From Streptomyces sp. NRRL S-340 (GTDB lineage: Bacteria > Actinomycetota > Actinomycetes > Streptomycetales > Streptomycetaceae): 33,802 nucleotides of DNA. The position numbers and the translations under genes are program-made. Shown in pieces: positions 12,719 through 20,986 of the stretch. How positions within the stretch are numbered: the stretch's first letter is position 1; the number at the start of each line of letters is the position of its first letter. Location of the stretch: positions 1-33,802 of the forward strand of contig NZ_JOIY01000064.1 of the NCBI RefSeq assembly GCF_000720185.1. Reading direction: 5' to 3'. Below the pieces are notes generated by a model. The model made no database searches, was not told where the DNA came from, and worked only from the letters and a program-made list of their open reading frames with translations.

Positions 12719-13360
12719 ATGGGACTCATGACCCACGTAGACCATTCCGGCCGCCGTCGTTCCCTGCCCGGCGCCGTCATCCTCCTCACGGGCGTCCTGC
12801 TGCTCACCGGCTGCGGCGGCGGGGGCGGCCCGGACGGCCCCGACGACAAGGACGGTTCGGCCCAGAAAGGTGTGGCGTCCCTGGAGAGCGGCGCCCCGGC
12901 CGGTACACCGAAGGCCGGTACCGGCGCGGGCGCCACGGCCTCCGACCCGGACGCGGGCCGCCCGCAACTGCGTCTGGACAGCACGGACGAGGAGCGGAAC
13001 CGCTACTGGCACTACTACGCCACGTGTCTCAAGGACCACGGCCACAAGATGCTCACCATGCGCGGCCCGGACTCCATCGACGATACGGACAACAGCCCCG
13101 CCGCCAAAGCCGCCGAGCAGGCATGCAAGAACAAACTCCCCCTTCAGCCACCTGAGTTGGAACGCGAGACGAACCCGCACTTCGACGAGGAGTACCGGGC
13201 TTACGTCAAGTGTCTGAACCAGCACGGCCTCAAGGTCACCGCGCTGCCTGACAACTCCGGCTGGAACTACGACGAAGACAACACGGTCCACAGCAGCGCC
13301 GAGGTGCAGAAGCTGGACAAGGACTGCACGATGGAGGTGTTCGGTGGCAAGAAGAACTAA
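12719..13360 (+). CDS. Lipoprotein with duplicated Cys-Leu-x-x-His-Gly motif
   Basis: About 213 residues. The lipobox LLLTGC sets lipidated Cys32, followed by a Gly/Asp/Ala-rich flexible spacer to about residue 85. The folded part contains two similar units, YYATCLKDHGHK and YVKCLNQHGLK, and four cysteines (103, 136, 165, 203), suggesting an internal duplication held by two disulfides. I know no function for the family. It leads an operon with a MacA-like adaptor, ATPase and permease (17-bp overlap with the next gene), so it probably serves that transporter, or the adjacent sensor, on the outer face of the membrane. The ATG at 12719 or 12728 could be the start; neither has a good ribosome binding site. 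Confidence 0.85.
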   Translation: MGLMTHVDHSGRRRSLPGAVILLTGVLLLTGCGGGGGPDGPDDKDGSAQKGVASLESGAPAGTPKAGTGAGATASDPDAGRPQLRLDSTDEERNRYWHYYATCLKDHGHKMLTMRGPDSIDDTDNSPAAKAAEQACKNKLPLQPPELERETNPHFDEEYRAYVKCLNQHGLKVTALPDNSGWNYDEDNTVHSSAEVQKLDKDCTMEVFGGKKN

Positions 13361-14432
13361 GGTCGCCGTCACACTGAGCGCCCTGCTGGTCGTCGGTGCC
13401 GCCGGCACCGGTGCGGTGACCTGGCGCAACACCCACACGGGCCGGGACACTGCAGCCGCAGCGCCCGCCCCGTCGCACACGGCCACGGTCACCAGGACCG
13501 ATCTCTCCGACAGCCGCACCCTGCCGGGGACCCTCGGATACGGTAAGCCGCGCGTGCTCAAGGGCACCGGCCAGGGCACTGTCACCGAGGTACCGAAGCC
13601 GGGCGCCCGCGCGGCCAGGGGCACGGCCCTGTACCGGATCGACGACCGGCCCGTACCGGTCTTCTTCGGCGACACCCCCTTCTTCCGCACCCTGGACAAG
13701 ACGGGCGTGCGGGGCCACGACGTGAGTGTGCTCGCCGACAACCTCGTCGCGCTCGGCTACGACATCGGGTCCGCCGCCACAGCGCAGAGCGGCGCCGGCG
13801 ACGATGGCGCGTTGTTCACTCCGGCCCTCGCCGCCGCCCTCAAGCGATGGCAGCACGACACCGGGCAGCAGGCCACGGGCACCCTCGTCCCCGGCCGCGC
13901 CGTCGTCCTGCCCGGCGCGGTGCGCGTCGACACGGTCCAGGCACAGCCCGGCGACCCGGCCGACTCCCCGCTGTTCGCCTACACGGCCGCCGCCAAGGCC
14001 GTGACCGTGCCGGTCGCTGCCACCGACGTAGGCACCGTCAAGGCCGGCACCCGGGCGGGAATCACCCTGCCCGACGGCAGGACGATCCGCGGCAGGGTCA
14101 CCGCGCTCGGCCGTACTGCCCAGGGCGGCACGGAGGGCGGGCAGCCGCAGACCGGGCCGGCCACCCTCGATGTGACCGTGGTCCCGGACCGGGCGAAGGA
14201 CGTGCAGAGCCTCGACGCTGCGGCCGTACAGGTCAGATTCGACACCGTCACCCGCAAGGGCGTCCTCGCCGTCCCCGTGAGCGCGCTGGTCGCCCTGAAG
14301 GAGGGCGGATACGCCCTGCAACGCCCGGACGGCACCCTCGTCGCGGTGACCACCGGCATGTTCGCGGGCGGACAGGTCGAGGTGAGCGGCCAGGGAGTGA
14401 CCGAGGGCAGCAAGGTGGTGACGGCCTCATGA
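13344..14432 (+). CDS. Peptidoglycan-binding, RND/MacA-like periplasmic adaptor
   Basis: 362 residues. An N-terminal membrane anchor (about 9-27) precedes a membrane-fusion/HlyD-like body. The first strands ([21 protein letters not shown]) are followed by a biotinyl-lipoyl-like region. A peptidoglycan-binding helix bundle sits at about 125-175 ([15 protein letters not shown] through [13 protein letters not shown]). C-terminal barrel strands end with GVTEGSKVV. In Gram-positive bacteria such adaptors work with MacB-type ABC proteins; the peptidoglycan-binding insert would place the complex at the wall. The GTG start at 13344 lies inside the lipoprotein gene with a GGAGG site 7 bases upstream. 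Its stop overlaps the ATPase start (ATGA). Substrate unknown. Confidence 0.9.
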   Translation: MARRTKVAVTLSALLVVGAAGTGAVTWRNTHTGRDTAAAAPAPSHTATVTRTDLSDSRTLPGTLGYGKPRVLKGTGQGTVTEVPKPGARAARGTALYRIDDRPVPVFFGDTPFFRTLDKTGVRGHDVSVLADNLVALGYDIGSAATAQSGAGDDGALFTPALAAALKRWQHDTGQQATGTLVPGRAVVLPGAVRVDTVQAQPGDPADSPLFAYTAAAKAVTVPVAATDVGTVKAGTRAGITLPDGRTIRGRVTALGRTAQGGTEGGQPQTGPATLDVTVVPDRAKDVQSLDAAAVQVRFDTVTRKGVLAVPVSALVALKEGGYALQRPDGTLVAVTTGMFAGGQVEVSGQGVTEGSKVVTAS

Positions 14433-15157
14433 GGACACCCGTCACGGACCCGTCCACCGCTCTCGCCGTCGGCCGCTCCGTCCTCGTCGTCGACGACGTC
14501 ACCAAACGCCACCCCGGTGACGTCACCGCGCTCGACCATGTGTCGCTCGCCATCGACGAGGGTGAACTCGTCGCCATCGTCGGCCCGTCCGGGTCCGGGA
14601 AGTCGACGCTGCTGCACATCATGGGCACCCTGGACCGGCCGACGACCGGTACCGTGCGCGTCGCCGGACACGACGTCCGCACCCTGAGCGACCGCCGCCT
14701 GTCCGCGCTCCGCGCCCGGCTGCTGGGCTTCGTCTTCCAGCACTTCCACCTCACCGACGGGCTGGACGCCACGGAGAACGTCGCCACCGGACTGCTCTAC
14801 GCGGGCGTTCCGCGCCGCAGCCGCCGCCCGCTCGCCCGGGAGGCCCTGGCCAGGGTCGGCCTGGAACACCGCGGATCCCATCTGCCGCAGCAACTCTCCG
14901 GGGGCGAGCGGCAACGCGTCGCCATCGCCCGCGCCCTGGTCAACCGGCCCGCGCTGGTGCTCGCCGACGAACCCACCGGCGCCCTGGACGCGGCCAACGG
15001 CGAGGCCGTCCTGGACCTGCTCACCGAACTGAACGCCCAGGGCACGACCATCGCCGTCATCACCCACGACCGCGACATCGCCGCCCGGCTGCCCCGCAGG
15101 GTGGAACTGCGCGACGGACGCGTCACGGCCGACACACGCGAGGTGAGCGCCGTATGA
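14429..15157 (+). CDS. MacB/LolD-type ABC transporter ATPase
   Basis: 242 residues. Walker A is GPSGSGKST (52-60), the Q-loop Gln104 is in FVFQHFHL, the signature is LSGGE (156-160), Walker B is LVLADE (176-181) and the H-loop is His213. The sequence AGxDV...FVFQxFHL and the short length place it in the MacB/LolD/FtsE group, which drives extracytoplasmic work or peptide/antibiotic efflux rather than solute import. It overlaps both neighbours by 4 bp (ATGA), giving strict translational coupling in the order adaptor, ATPase, permease. Confidence 0.94.
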   Translation: MRTPVTDPSTALAVGRSVLVVDDVTKRHPGDVTALDHVSLAIDEGELVAIVGPSGSGKSTLLHIMGTLDRPTTGTVRVAGHDVRTLSDRRLSALRARLLGFVFQHFHLTDGLDATENVATGLLYAGVPRRSRRPLAREALARVGLEHRGSHLPQQLSGGERQRVAIARALVNRPALVLADEPTGALDAANGEAVLDLLTELNAQGTTIAVITHDRDIAARLPRRVELRDGRVTADTREVSAV

Positions 15158-16404
15158 GCCGCGGAACGAGGGCCCGCGCAACGAGGATCCGCGGGGCGGG
15201 AAACCGCGGACCGCGCCCGGTCCGGCTGGCGTTCACCGACATCCTCCGGCTAGGCCTGCTCGGCATCCGCACCCGCGGCCCCCGGGCAGCGCTGTCCGCG
15301 CTCGGCATCTCCCTGGGCATAGCGACCCTCGTCGTCGTCACCGCCGTGCCCGCCTCCAGCAGGCAGGCCCTGTCGAACCAACTGAACGCGCTCGGCACGA
15401 ACATGCTCCGCGTCGCCCCGCAGACGAACGCCGATCCGCCAGTGGTCCTACCCGAGACCGCCGACGCCATGGCCGCCCGCATCGGCCCCGTGACCCACGC
15501 GAGCGCCGTGGCCAACCTGCACAGGACCGTGCTGCGCTCCGACCGCGCCGACCCGGCCGACGCACCCGGCATCAGCGTCCTGGCCGCCCGCACCGGCCTG
15601 CTCGGCGCGGTCCACGGGAAGGTCGGCTCGGGATCGTTCCTCACCGCGACCACGGCACGGTTCCCGACGGTGGTCCTGGGCGCGCGTGCCGCCTCACGCC
15701 TCGGCTACGACCGGGTGCGCCCCGGCAAGGAGGCCGGGCAGGTCTACATCGGCGGGCGCTGGTTCACCGTCGTCGGCGTCCTCCAACCGCTGCCGCTCGC
15801 CCCCGACCTGGACAGCACCGTCCTGATCGGCTGGGACGCCGCCCGCGAGCAGTTCGGCTTCGACGGCCACCCCACCGTCGTCTACGTCACGGCCGTCGAG
15901 TCGCAGATCGAGAACGTACGCTCCGTGCTGCCCGCCACTGTCCACCCGCAGACGCCCGGCCTCGTCCAGGTCAGCCGTCCCTCGGACGCCCTGGCAGCCA
16001 AGCGCGCCACCGAGCAGACCTTCTCCGTGCTCCTCCTCGGCCTCGCGGGCGTCGCTCTCCTCGTCGGCGGTGTCGGCGTGGCCAACACCATGGTCGTCTC
16101 GGTCCTGGAGCGGCGCCGGGAGATCGGTCTGCGCCGCGCCCTGGGCGCCAGCCGCCGCCAGATCAGAGGGCAGTTCCTCGCGGAGTCGGTCGCCCTGTCC
16201 GCGCTGGGCGGCTGCGCCGGGACCCTGCTCGGCGCACTGGGCGCGGGCGGATACGTCCTGTACCAGTCGTGGCCAGTGGTGTTCCCGCCCCTCGCCCTGA
16301 CCGGCGGAGTGCTCGGCGCGGTCGTCGTCGGCATGGCCGCCGGCCTGTACCCCGCCGTGCGCGCCTCCGGGCTGCCTCCCACCGAGGCGCTGGCCGCGGT
16401 CTGA
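15154..16404 (+). CDS. MacB-type (FtsX-domain) ABC transporter permease
   Basis: 416 residues with the MacB topology. One TM helix (about 47-65, [18 protein letters not shown]) is followed by a large extracytoplasmic MacB_PCD-like domain. Three C-terminal TM helices come last, with the FtsX signature [28 protein letters not shown]. It carries the coupling loop expected for interaction with the upstream ATPase and presumably works as a homodimer with the peptidoglycan-binding adaptor. The stop is directly followed by a long inverted repeat. Substrate unknown; MacB relatives export peptides, lipoproteins or macrolides. Confidence 0.93.
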   Translation: MSRGTRARATRIRGAGNRGPRPVRLAFTDILRLGLLGIRTRGPRAALSALGISLGIATLVVVTAVPASSRQALSNQLNALGTNMLRVAPQTNADPPVVLPETADAMAARIGPVTHASAVANLHRTVLRSDRADPADAPGISVLAARTGLLGAVHGKVGSGSFLTATTARFPTVVLGARAASRLGYDRVRPGKEAGQVYIGGRWFTVVGVLQPLPLAPDLDSTVLIGWDAAREQFGFDGHPTVVYVTAVESQIENVRSVLPATVHPQTPGLVQVSRPSDALAAKRATEQTFSVLLLGLAGVALLVGGVGVANTMVVSVLERRREIGLRRALGASRRQIRGQFLAESVALSALGGCAGTLLGALGAGGYVLYQSWPVVFPPLALTGGVLGAVVVGMAAGLYPAVRASGLPPTEALAAV

Positions 16405-16567
16405 GAGTTGCGGACAAAAGGGGAGTCCGGTCAGCTCGTGGCGTCCGGTGCGTGCGATCGCAAGGCGCCGGAAGGTCCTCGTAGCGGAGCCACCAGGGCC
16501 TTTCGGCAACGCCGCGAGCGTGCGTGCCGGGCGTCGCGAGCCGGGCGCCCCTTTTGTTCGCAACTCT
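16405..16567. repeat. 163-bp near-palindromic element
   Basis: The outer arms, AGAGTTGCGGACAAAAGGGG at 16405-16424 and its inverse at 16548-16567, match at 19 of 20 positions. The inside is also largely self-complementary. CCGGTGCGTGCG near 16445 faces CGTGCGTGCCGG near 16530, where four mismatches would be G-U wobbles in RNA. GCCGGAAGGTCCT near 16480 faces AGGGCCTTTCGGC near 16495. The tip is a loop of about 15 bases near 16487. The element begins exactly after the permease stop. It has no coding capacity. It could be a MITE-like mobile palindrome or a structured RNA acting as a terminator or stabiliser for the operon. Confidence 0.75.
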
Positions 16568-16853
16568 GAGGCGACGGCCGGCGGTGGTGGCCCGACGGAT
16601 GCGGAGAGTCACGCCTGTCCGTACTCCGTCGCGGCCGCCCGCTGCGACACCACCGCCACCGGGCACTGCGCCTGGCGCAACGACGCTCGTTCCGTACGCC
16701 CCGGTCGGAGCCCGAAACCGCCGCTCCCGCGCCGTTGCCCACGCCCACCAGATCGGCCGCGCGGCCGAACGGTCCACGAGCACCCGGTGCGCGGGACCGT
16801 TCCCGGCGCGTATGACATCAACGAAACCAGTTCTGCGGATCTGGGGTTTGCGT
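16568..16853. other. Gap without a recognisable gene
   Basis: Open frames are present on both strands but none has a ribosome binding site, a conserved motif or a normal composition. It lies between the palindrome and the stop codon of the STAND regulator. I see no clear terminator for the regulator. Confidence 0.5.
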
Positions 16854-19184
16854 TCAGGGTGTGTCAGATGGGTGCTGCTCTGCCCTCGGTTTCGGGGACA
16901 TCGCAGGGGCCGGGGGCTTCACCGTTCGCGTCTGGACGTCGACCCTGCTCGCGTCGGGACGTGTCAGGGACTGTGCCTTGTCCCGCATCTCATCGGCTCG
17001 TGCGACACGCAGACGGCCGAACAATTCGGCGGCCCGGTTCCAACTGGCCCGGGCTTGTTCGGTGTCGCCCCGTTCCAACTGGGCGGCTGCCAGCCCGTCC
17101 CAGGCTTCGGCCTCGCTGTAGTCATCCAGTACCTCTCTGAAAAGCCGCAGCGCCATCTCGTAGTTCGTGATGGCGGCATCGAGTTCGCCCAGGCGGTGTC
17201 GGGCCAGGCCGATGACGCACCAGGAGGCTGCCTCGCTACGGCGGTCCCCCACCTCCCGCAGCGCGACGATCGCCTCCTCGCTTGTGGCAATGGCCTTGTG
17301 GTAGTCGCCCAGGTTCGCGCGGCACCAGCCGACGTCGCTGAGGACGCGTGCAATCTTGTCCGGCTGGCCAAGCGAACGGTAGATGTCCAGGGAATTCTGC
17401 GCGTACCGCAGAGACTCGGCGAACCGCCTCTGCTGACCACACAAGCTAGCGAGATTCAGCTCGGACCGGGCGCGGTGTTCGTCGGGCAGCCGGTGCAGGT
17501 GTTTCAACAGTATATCTGCGGGTTCCTCGGCCTCCTCGATGTTGCCCGTCTCTGTCAGGGCGCGCGCCAGATTCGCGCAGCACCGGGCAATGCCGATCGG
17601 ATCGTCCAGCGCGAGGGCCGCGTCCAGTGCGATGCGCTCGACGATGATCTCCTCCGACCATCGGCCCACGACCGTGTTGTAACCCACCCATTCCAGAACG
17701 AGGTCCACGCAATGGCGCAGCAGCCGGGGATCTTTGATGGCGCGCAGCACGGCGGCCACGGTGGGCTCCTCCTGCCGGTACCAGCCCAGCGCCTCCTCCC
17801 GGCCGTCCACCGCGACCAGGACGACACCCGCGGCCGGAGAACCCGGGAAGTCAGCCTTGTACCGGGACACATGCAGTCCGGCGGAGTAGGCGTTGTGACG
17901 GAGATAGTCCATGAGGCGGATCTCCGCCGCCAGACGGTCGTCCCCCTGCTGGACGAGGAGTTCGAGTGCATAGGCGCGCACCAGGTCGTGCAGCACGTAG
18001 CGGCCCTCGGCGTCGCGGGAGAGCAGGCTGGCGGAGACGAGTTGTCGCAGATGCCGACGAGCCCCCGCCACGTCGATGCCGGCGAGCGAGGCGGCGGCCT
18101 CGACCGATGCCGCCGAGCCAGGGTGGAGGGAGAGGTACCGGAACACCCGTGCCGTCTCGGCGGTCAGTGCCCGGTACGACCAGGAGAAGACGGCCCGGAC
18201 ATCGGCTCGGCCATCACCGGTCGACAGCGCGTCCAGCCGGGTCGCCTCCAGCTCAGGCAGGGCGAGAGACAGCGGCATCTCGGGCGTCACGCTCAGCTGG
18301 GCTCCGGCCACCGCGACCGCCAGCGGCAGATACCCGCACAGTTCCACCAGTCTGTCGGCCGCCGACGGTTCGGCTCGGCACCGCTCCTCGCCGATGCGTG
18401 CGGCCAGCGCCGCGAGCGCCTCCTGCCGCGTCCACACATCCAGACTGATCAGGGAGGCACCCTCCCGCGCGGCCAGTCCGGGCAGGCGGTTGCGTGAAGT
18501 GATGATCGTCAGGCACCCCCCGGCGGCGGGCAGCAGGGGCCTGACCTGCTCCTCGTCCCGGGCGTTGTCGAGGACGACGATCAGTCGGCGAGCCGCGGCC
18601 TGCTCTCGGAACATCGCGCAGCGTTCGGCGGTGTCGCGCGGGAGGTCCCCACTGGGCACACCCAGCGCATCGAGAAACTGCGCCAGCGCGTCCGCGGGGT
18701 CCAGCGGCCGCTCGGATTCCTCGAATCCGCGCAGGTTCACATACAGCTGACCGTCCGGGAATCGGTCGGCCACCTGGTGGGCCCAGTGCACCGCGAGCGC
18801 GGTCTTGCCGATTCCCGCGAGGCCTCCGATGGCCGTGACAACGACCTGTCCTCCTGTCCCCATGACCTGGGACATGACTCCGTGGATCGAGTTCAGCGCC
18901 TCTTCCCTGCCCCGGAAGATACCGAGGTCAGGCGGCAACTGCTGCGGCACCTGCGACACCCGTCGCGAGGACGCCTGGACCAAGCGCCGCCGGTCGGCCT
19001 CGTCGAGTTCCAGAGCGTCCATCAGTCCGCTCAGGGTCGCCCGCCGCGGCAGGCTCTGCCCCCGCTCCATGTCGCTGATGGCCCGCACACTCACACCGGA
19101 CGCCTCGGCAAGACTCTCCAGGGTCAGCAGCGAACGTTGGCGCGCCTCGCGCAGCAACCGACCGAACGTCGTCCTATTGTCCAT
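16854..19184 (-). CDS. STAND regulator: XRE helix-turn-helix, NB-ARC ATPase, TPR
   Basis: 776 residues. An XRE-type helix-turn-helix (residues 6-60; LAEASGVSVRAISDMERGQ) is followed by an NB-ARC module. Its Walker A is GLAGIGKT (121-128) and Walker B is LIVVLDN (201-207). It also has the sensor-like TITSRNRLPGL, GLPL-like GYLPLAV (284-290) and an MHD-type HD pair at 399-400 (YVLHDLVRAYA). From about 530 to 750 there are helical repeats of TPR type. The domain order is that of AfsR-like and related Streptomyces STAND regulators, but with an XRE domain instead of a SARP or LuxR domain. Such proteins switch by nucleotide exchange and oligomerise when the repeats bind a signal. ATG at 19184 follows GGGGTG and opens directly on the helix-turn-helix. 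No partner gene is obvious; the neighbours are decayed. Confidence 0.92.
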   Translation of the reverse strand: MDNRTTFGRLLREARQRSLLTLESLAEASGVSVRAISDMERGQSLPRRATLSGLMDALELDEADRRRLVQASSRRVSQVPQQLPPDLGIFRGREEALNSIHGVMSQVMGTGGQVVVTAIGGLAGIGKTALAVHWAHQVADRFPDGQLYVNLRGFEESERPLDPADALAQFLDALGVPSGDLPRDTAERCAMFREQAAARRLIVVLDNARDEEQVRPLLPAAGGCLTIITSRNRLPGLAAREGASLISLDVWTRQEALAALAARIGEERCRAEPSAADRLVELCGYLPLAVAVAGAQLSVTPEMPLSLALPELEATRLDALSTGDGRADVRAVFSWSYRALTAETARVFRYLSLHPGSAASVEAAASLAGIDVAGARRHLRQLVSASLLSRDAEGRYVLHDLVRAYALELLVQQGDDRLAAEIRLMDYLRHNAYSAGLHVSRYKADFPGSPAAGVVLVAVDGREEALGWYRQEEPTVAAVLRAIKDPRLLRHCVDLVLEWVGYNTVVGRWSEEIIVERIALDAALALDDPIGIARCCANLARALTETGNIEEAEEPADILLKHLHRLPDEHRARSELNLASLCGQQRRFAESLRYAQNSLDIYRSLGQPDKIARVLSDVGWCRANLGDYHKAIATSEEAIVALREVGDRRSEAASWCVIGLARHRLGELDAAITNYEMALRLFREVLDDYSEAEAWDGLAAAQLERGDTEQARASWNRAAELFGRLRVARADEMRDKAQSLTRPDASRVDVQTRTVKPPAPAMSPKPRAEQHPSDTP

Positions 19185-19460
19185 TCTCACCCCGCACTGT
19201 GGCCTGCCGCGTTCACCGTGGAGAGATGTCAGCACCTCGGACTGTCGCAAACGTACCAGTGCCGGAGCGAACAACGACATGGTCATCTCAGTTGATGAGC
19301 AGATCGCGGGCACGGCACACAGACGGCCGGAGAGGTACTCAGACAGAGCGCACCCGTCGGACGAGGGCGCGCATCAGCCTGCAAAGGGGAGACTTTCCCT
19401 TTGGGTCTGCAGCACTCGGACATATCAAGACGGAAAACGGAAACAAATATCGACCCGCTT
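19185..19460. other. AT-richer upstream region of the STAND regulator
   Basis: No gene is seen. The part from about 19380 to 19520 is markedly less GC-rich than the rest of the window. It carries an inverted repeat, AAAGGG at 19383-19388 facing CCCTTT at 19397-19402, which could be an operator. The promoter of the regulator must lie here, but I cannot point to convincing hexamers. Confidence 0.4.
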
Positions 19461-19655
19461 TCACGCCACGTCCGTCTGAATCATCATTCGGTTTCGGTTG
19501 ATCATTGGCCGATGACAGATTTTCGGCGTCCCGGCACGCGGCATGGGGGGTGGGACGCAGGGCGGGAACGCGGCCGTGGTGGCGGCGGTCACCAGCAGGG
19601 CCGGGGTGAGACCGGTCCGGTCAGCGAGGGCTCCGATCAGCAGCGGGCCGCACAC
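19461..19655 (-). pseudogene. Remnant of a membrane transporter C-terminus (MFS-like)
   Basis: The minus-strand reading gives GPLLIGALADRTGLTPALLV followed by an Ala/Thr-rich helix. This resembles the last membrane segments of a major facilitator transporter (gas/porter motif G-P-x-x-G-x-L-A-D-R-x-G). It then runs into an unrelated basic tail that stops at 19461. There is no start, no upstream transporter sequence, and the fragment abuts the aminotransferase remnant. I read it as a deletion remnant; the family call is tentative. Confidence 0.4.
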
Positions 19656-19659
19656 ACAC

Positions 19660-20085
19660 GCTTGTCCGCACCGAGCACGTGCACGAGCGCTTCGATCGCG
19701 GCCGGGTACGGCACACCGCTGGTCGTGGCGAGCACGTTCGTCCCGGAGTACTCGGCCGGGTGGCCACGGTCCCCATGGCAGGCAGGGGGTCGGCGTCCTC
19801 GTGCCGGATCAGCGGCGCGATCTCGGGTGGCACCAGCACCGCGACCACGTCCGTGTATCCGCCGCCCAGGCCTTGGACAGGATGCACAGATCCGGCACGG
19901 TGCCCTCCCCGTGCCGGCTCGCCAGGGGAGTGCCGGTGCGGGAGAAGACCTTGCGGCTGCCCTGGCCCACGCTCGCGCACAGCAGGCCGCTCGACCCGTC
20001 GAAGATGCGCCCGCCGTCCGGCGGGTGCAGGCCGGCGCCGCGGTCGGCGTGAGGGGCGAGGGTGTCGTGGGGCGGATGAGGGCGG
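19660..20085 (-). pseudogene. Decayed class-III aminotransferase
   Basis: Minus-strand peptides match class-III (ornithine/4-aminobutyrate type) PLP aminotransferases in order but not in one frame. The N-terminal GRIFDGSSGLLCASVGQG passes directly into VFSRTGTPLASRHGEGTVPDL and LSK. About 190 residues normally found between these blocks are missing. Restoring one base near 19870 continues the lysine region as SKGLGGGYTDVVAVLVPPEIA. A second shift near 19775 restores GHPAEYSGTNVLATTSGVPYP, which resembles the conserved G-H-x-Y-S-G block. So there is one large internal deletion and at least two frameshifts. The gene cannot make an active enzyme. Confidence 0.5.
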
Positions 20086-20314
20086 GCGACGCAACCGACG
20101 GGAATCCCGCAAGCTCCGCTACTGGGCCGAGCGCAGCGGGCAATCCCGCCGCGCCGGACTTCGAACCAGCCACCCATCACCCGCGTGGGACAGCCAGAGG
20201 CGACTGAACAGGACATCAGCCGCCGCCTGGAGTTGCGCATGAAGCGCCAACAATTGCTTCGTACTCCTACGATGCCCTCCCGTGCCCGGCGCGCAGTGGC
20301 TCCGGACGGGACTC
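20086..20314. other. Spacer between decayed genes and the I36 gene
   Basis: No gene or clear terminator is seen. The segment joins the 5' edge of the aminotransferase remnant to the 3' end of the I36 inhibitor gene. It is somewhat less GC-rich near 20230-20275. Confidence 0.4.
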
Positions 20315-20764
20315 TCAGGTGCCCGCTCCCGCGTCCTTCCAGATCGACAGCCCCGACGCCCGGTCGTTGAAGCCGAAGTCGGCCAGGTTCGCCAGGTGGT
20401 GGTAGGAGTGCACGCGGAAGTCGACGTATCCGTCCGTCTTCGGCACGTCCGTCATCGCCCAGGGGTAGTTGGTGTTGTTGATCACCGAGGAGATGCTGTT
20501 GTCCATCGAGCTGCCGATGTCCGTGCCGATGTTGAGGTAGGTGTCCCTCTCACCCCAGCGGATGCCGACCGACTTGCCCTGGTAGTTGGCGTCGGTGTAG
20601 ACGCAGAACTCGTACTTCGACGCGTTGCAGTCCGAGCCGACGTTCCAGACGCCCACCTGCCACGGCTCGCTGGCGGACGCCGTCGTGGTCGTGCCGAGCA
20701 CGGTCACGCCCGTGGCGAGCACGGTCAGACCGATACCGGCGAGGCGCTTGTTGCGCAGTTTCAC
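20315..20764 (-). CDS. Secreted peptidase-inhibitor family I36 protein
   Basis: 149 residues. A Sec signal peptide (VKLRNKRLAGIGLTVL..., cleavage near ASA|SEPW at about 33) releases a small domain of about 117 residues. Its core, CNASKYEFCVYTDANYQGKSV followed by Trp-Gly and NSISSVINNTN, is the beta/gamma-crystallin-like pattern of family I36, whose founder is the Streptomyces metalloproteinase inhibitor SMI. The two cysteines flanking EF/FC probably form a disulfide. Many I36-annotated proteins have no tested inhibitory activity. GTG at 20764 follows an AGGGA ribosome binding site. It lies 222 bp beyond the sugar permease, behind a strong terminator, and is therefore a separate unit. Confidence 0.88.
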   Translation of the reverse strand: MKLRNKRLAGIGLTVLATGVTVLGTTTTASASEPWQVGVWNVGSDCNASKYEFCVYTDANYQGKSVGIRWGERDTYLNIGTDIGSSMDNSISSVINNTNYPWAMTDVPKTDGYVDFRVHSYHHLANLADFGFNDRASGLSIWKDAGAGT

Positions 20765-20920
20765 TGTGTTCCCTGTCCCTCTGTGCGGCACACCGAAGAT
20801 CCTTCTCATCAAGATCAACGTGTGCGGAGGGGCAGGGGTTCACTCCGGTTCGCGCGACGCAGAGCCGCGGCCGCGCGTCCGGGACCGGCCCGCGGCCCGC
20901 CGCGCCCGCCCGGTGAACGC

Positions 20921-20955
20921 GGCGGGGGCGGAGGCCGTGTACCTCCGCCCCCGCC
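20921..20955 (-). terminator. 14-bp stem terminator of the sugar-import operon
   Basis: GGCGGGGGCGGAGG at 20921-20934 pairs perfectly with CCTCCGCCCCCGCC at 20942-20955 around a 7-base loop. It lies 31 bases beyond the stop of permease G, read on the minus strand. Confidence 0.8.
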
Positions 20956-20986
20956 CGGGCCGCGTGCCCCCTCCGGGGCCGGGTCG

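Noticed and set aside
16448..17140. Possible gene on the plus strand after the palindrome
   Set aside because: Starts inside the palindrome and overlaps the end of the STAND regulator; the peptide is low-complexity Arg/Pro/Ser with no family likeness.
20150..20175. tRNA T-arm-like GGTTCGAA on the minus strand
   Set aside because: The flanking bases cannot form the T stem, and no acceptor, D or anticodon arms are present, so it is a chance match; an att-site reading has no integrase to support it.
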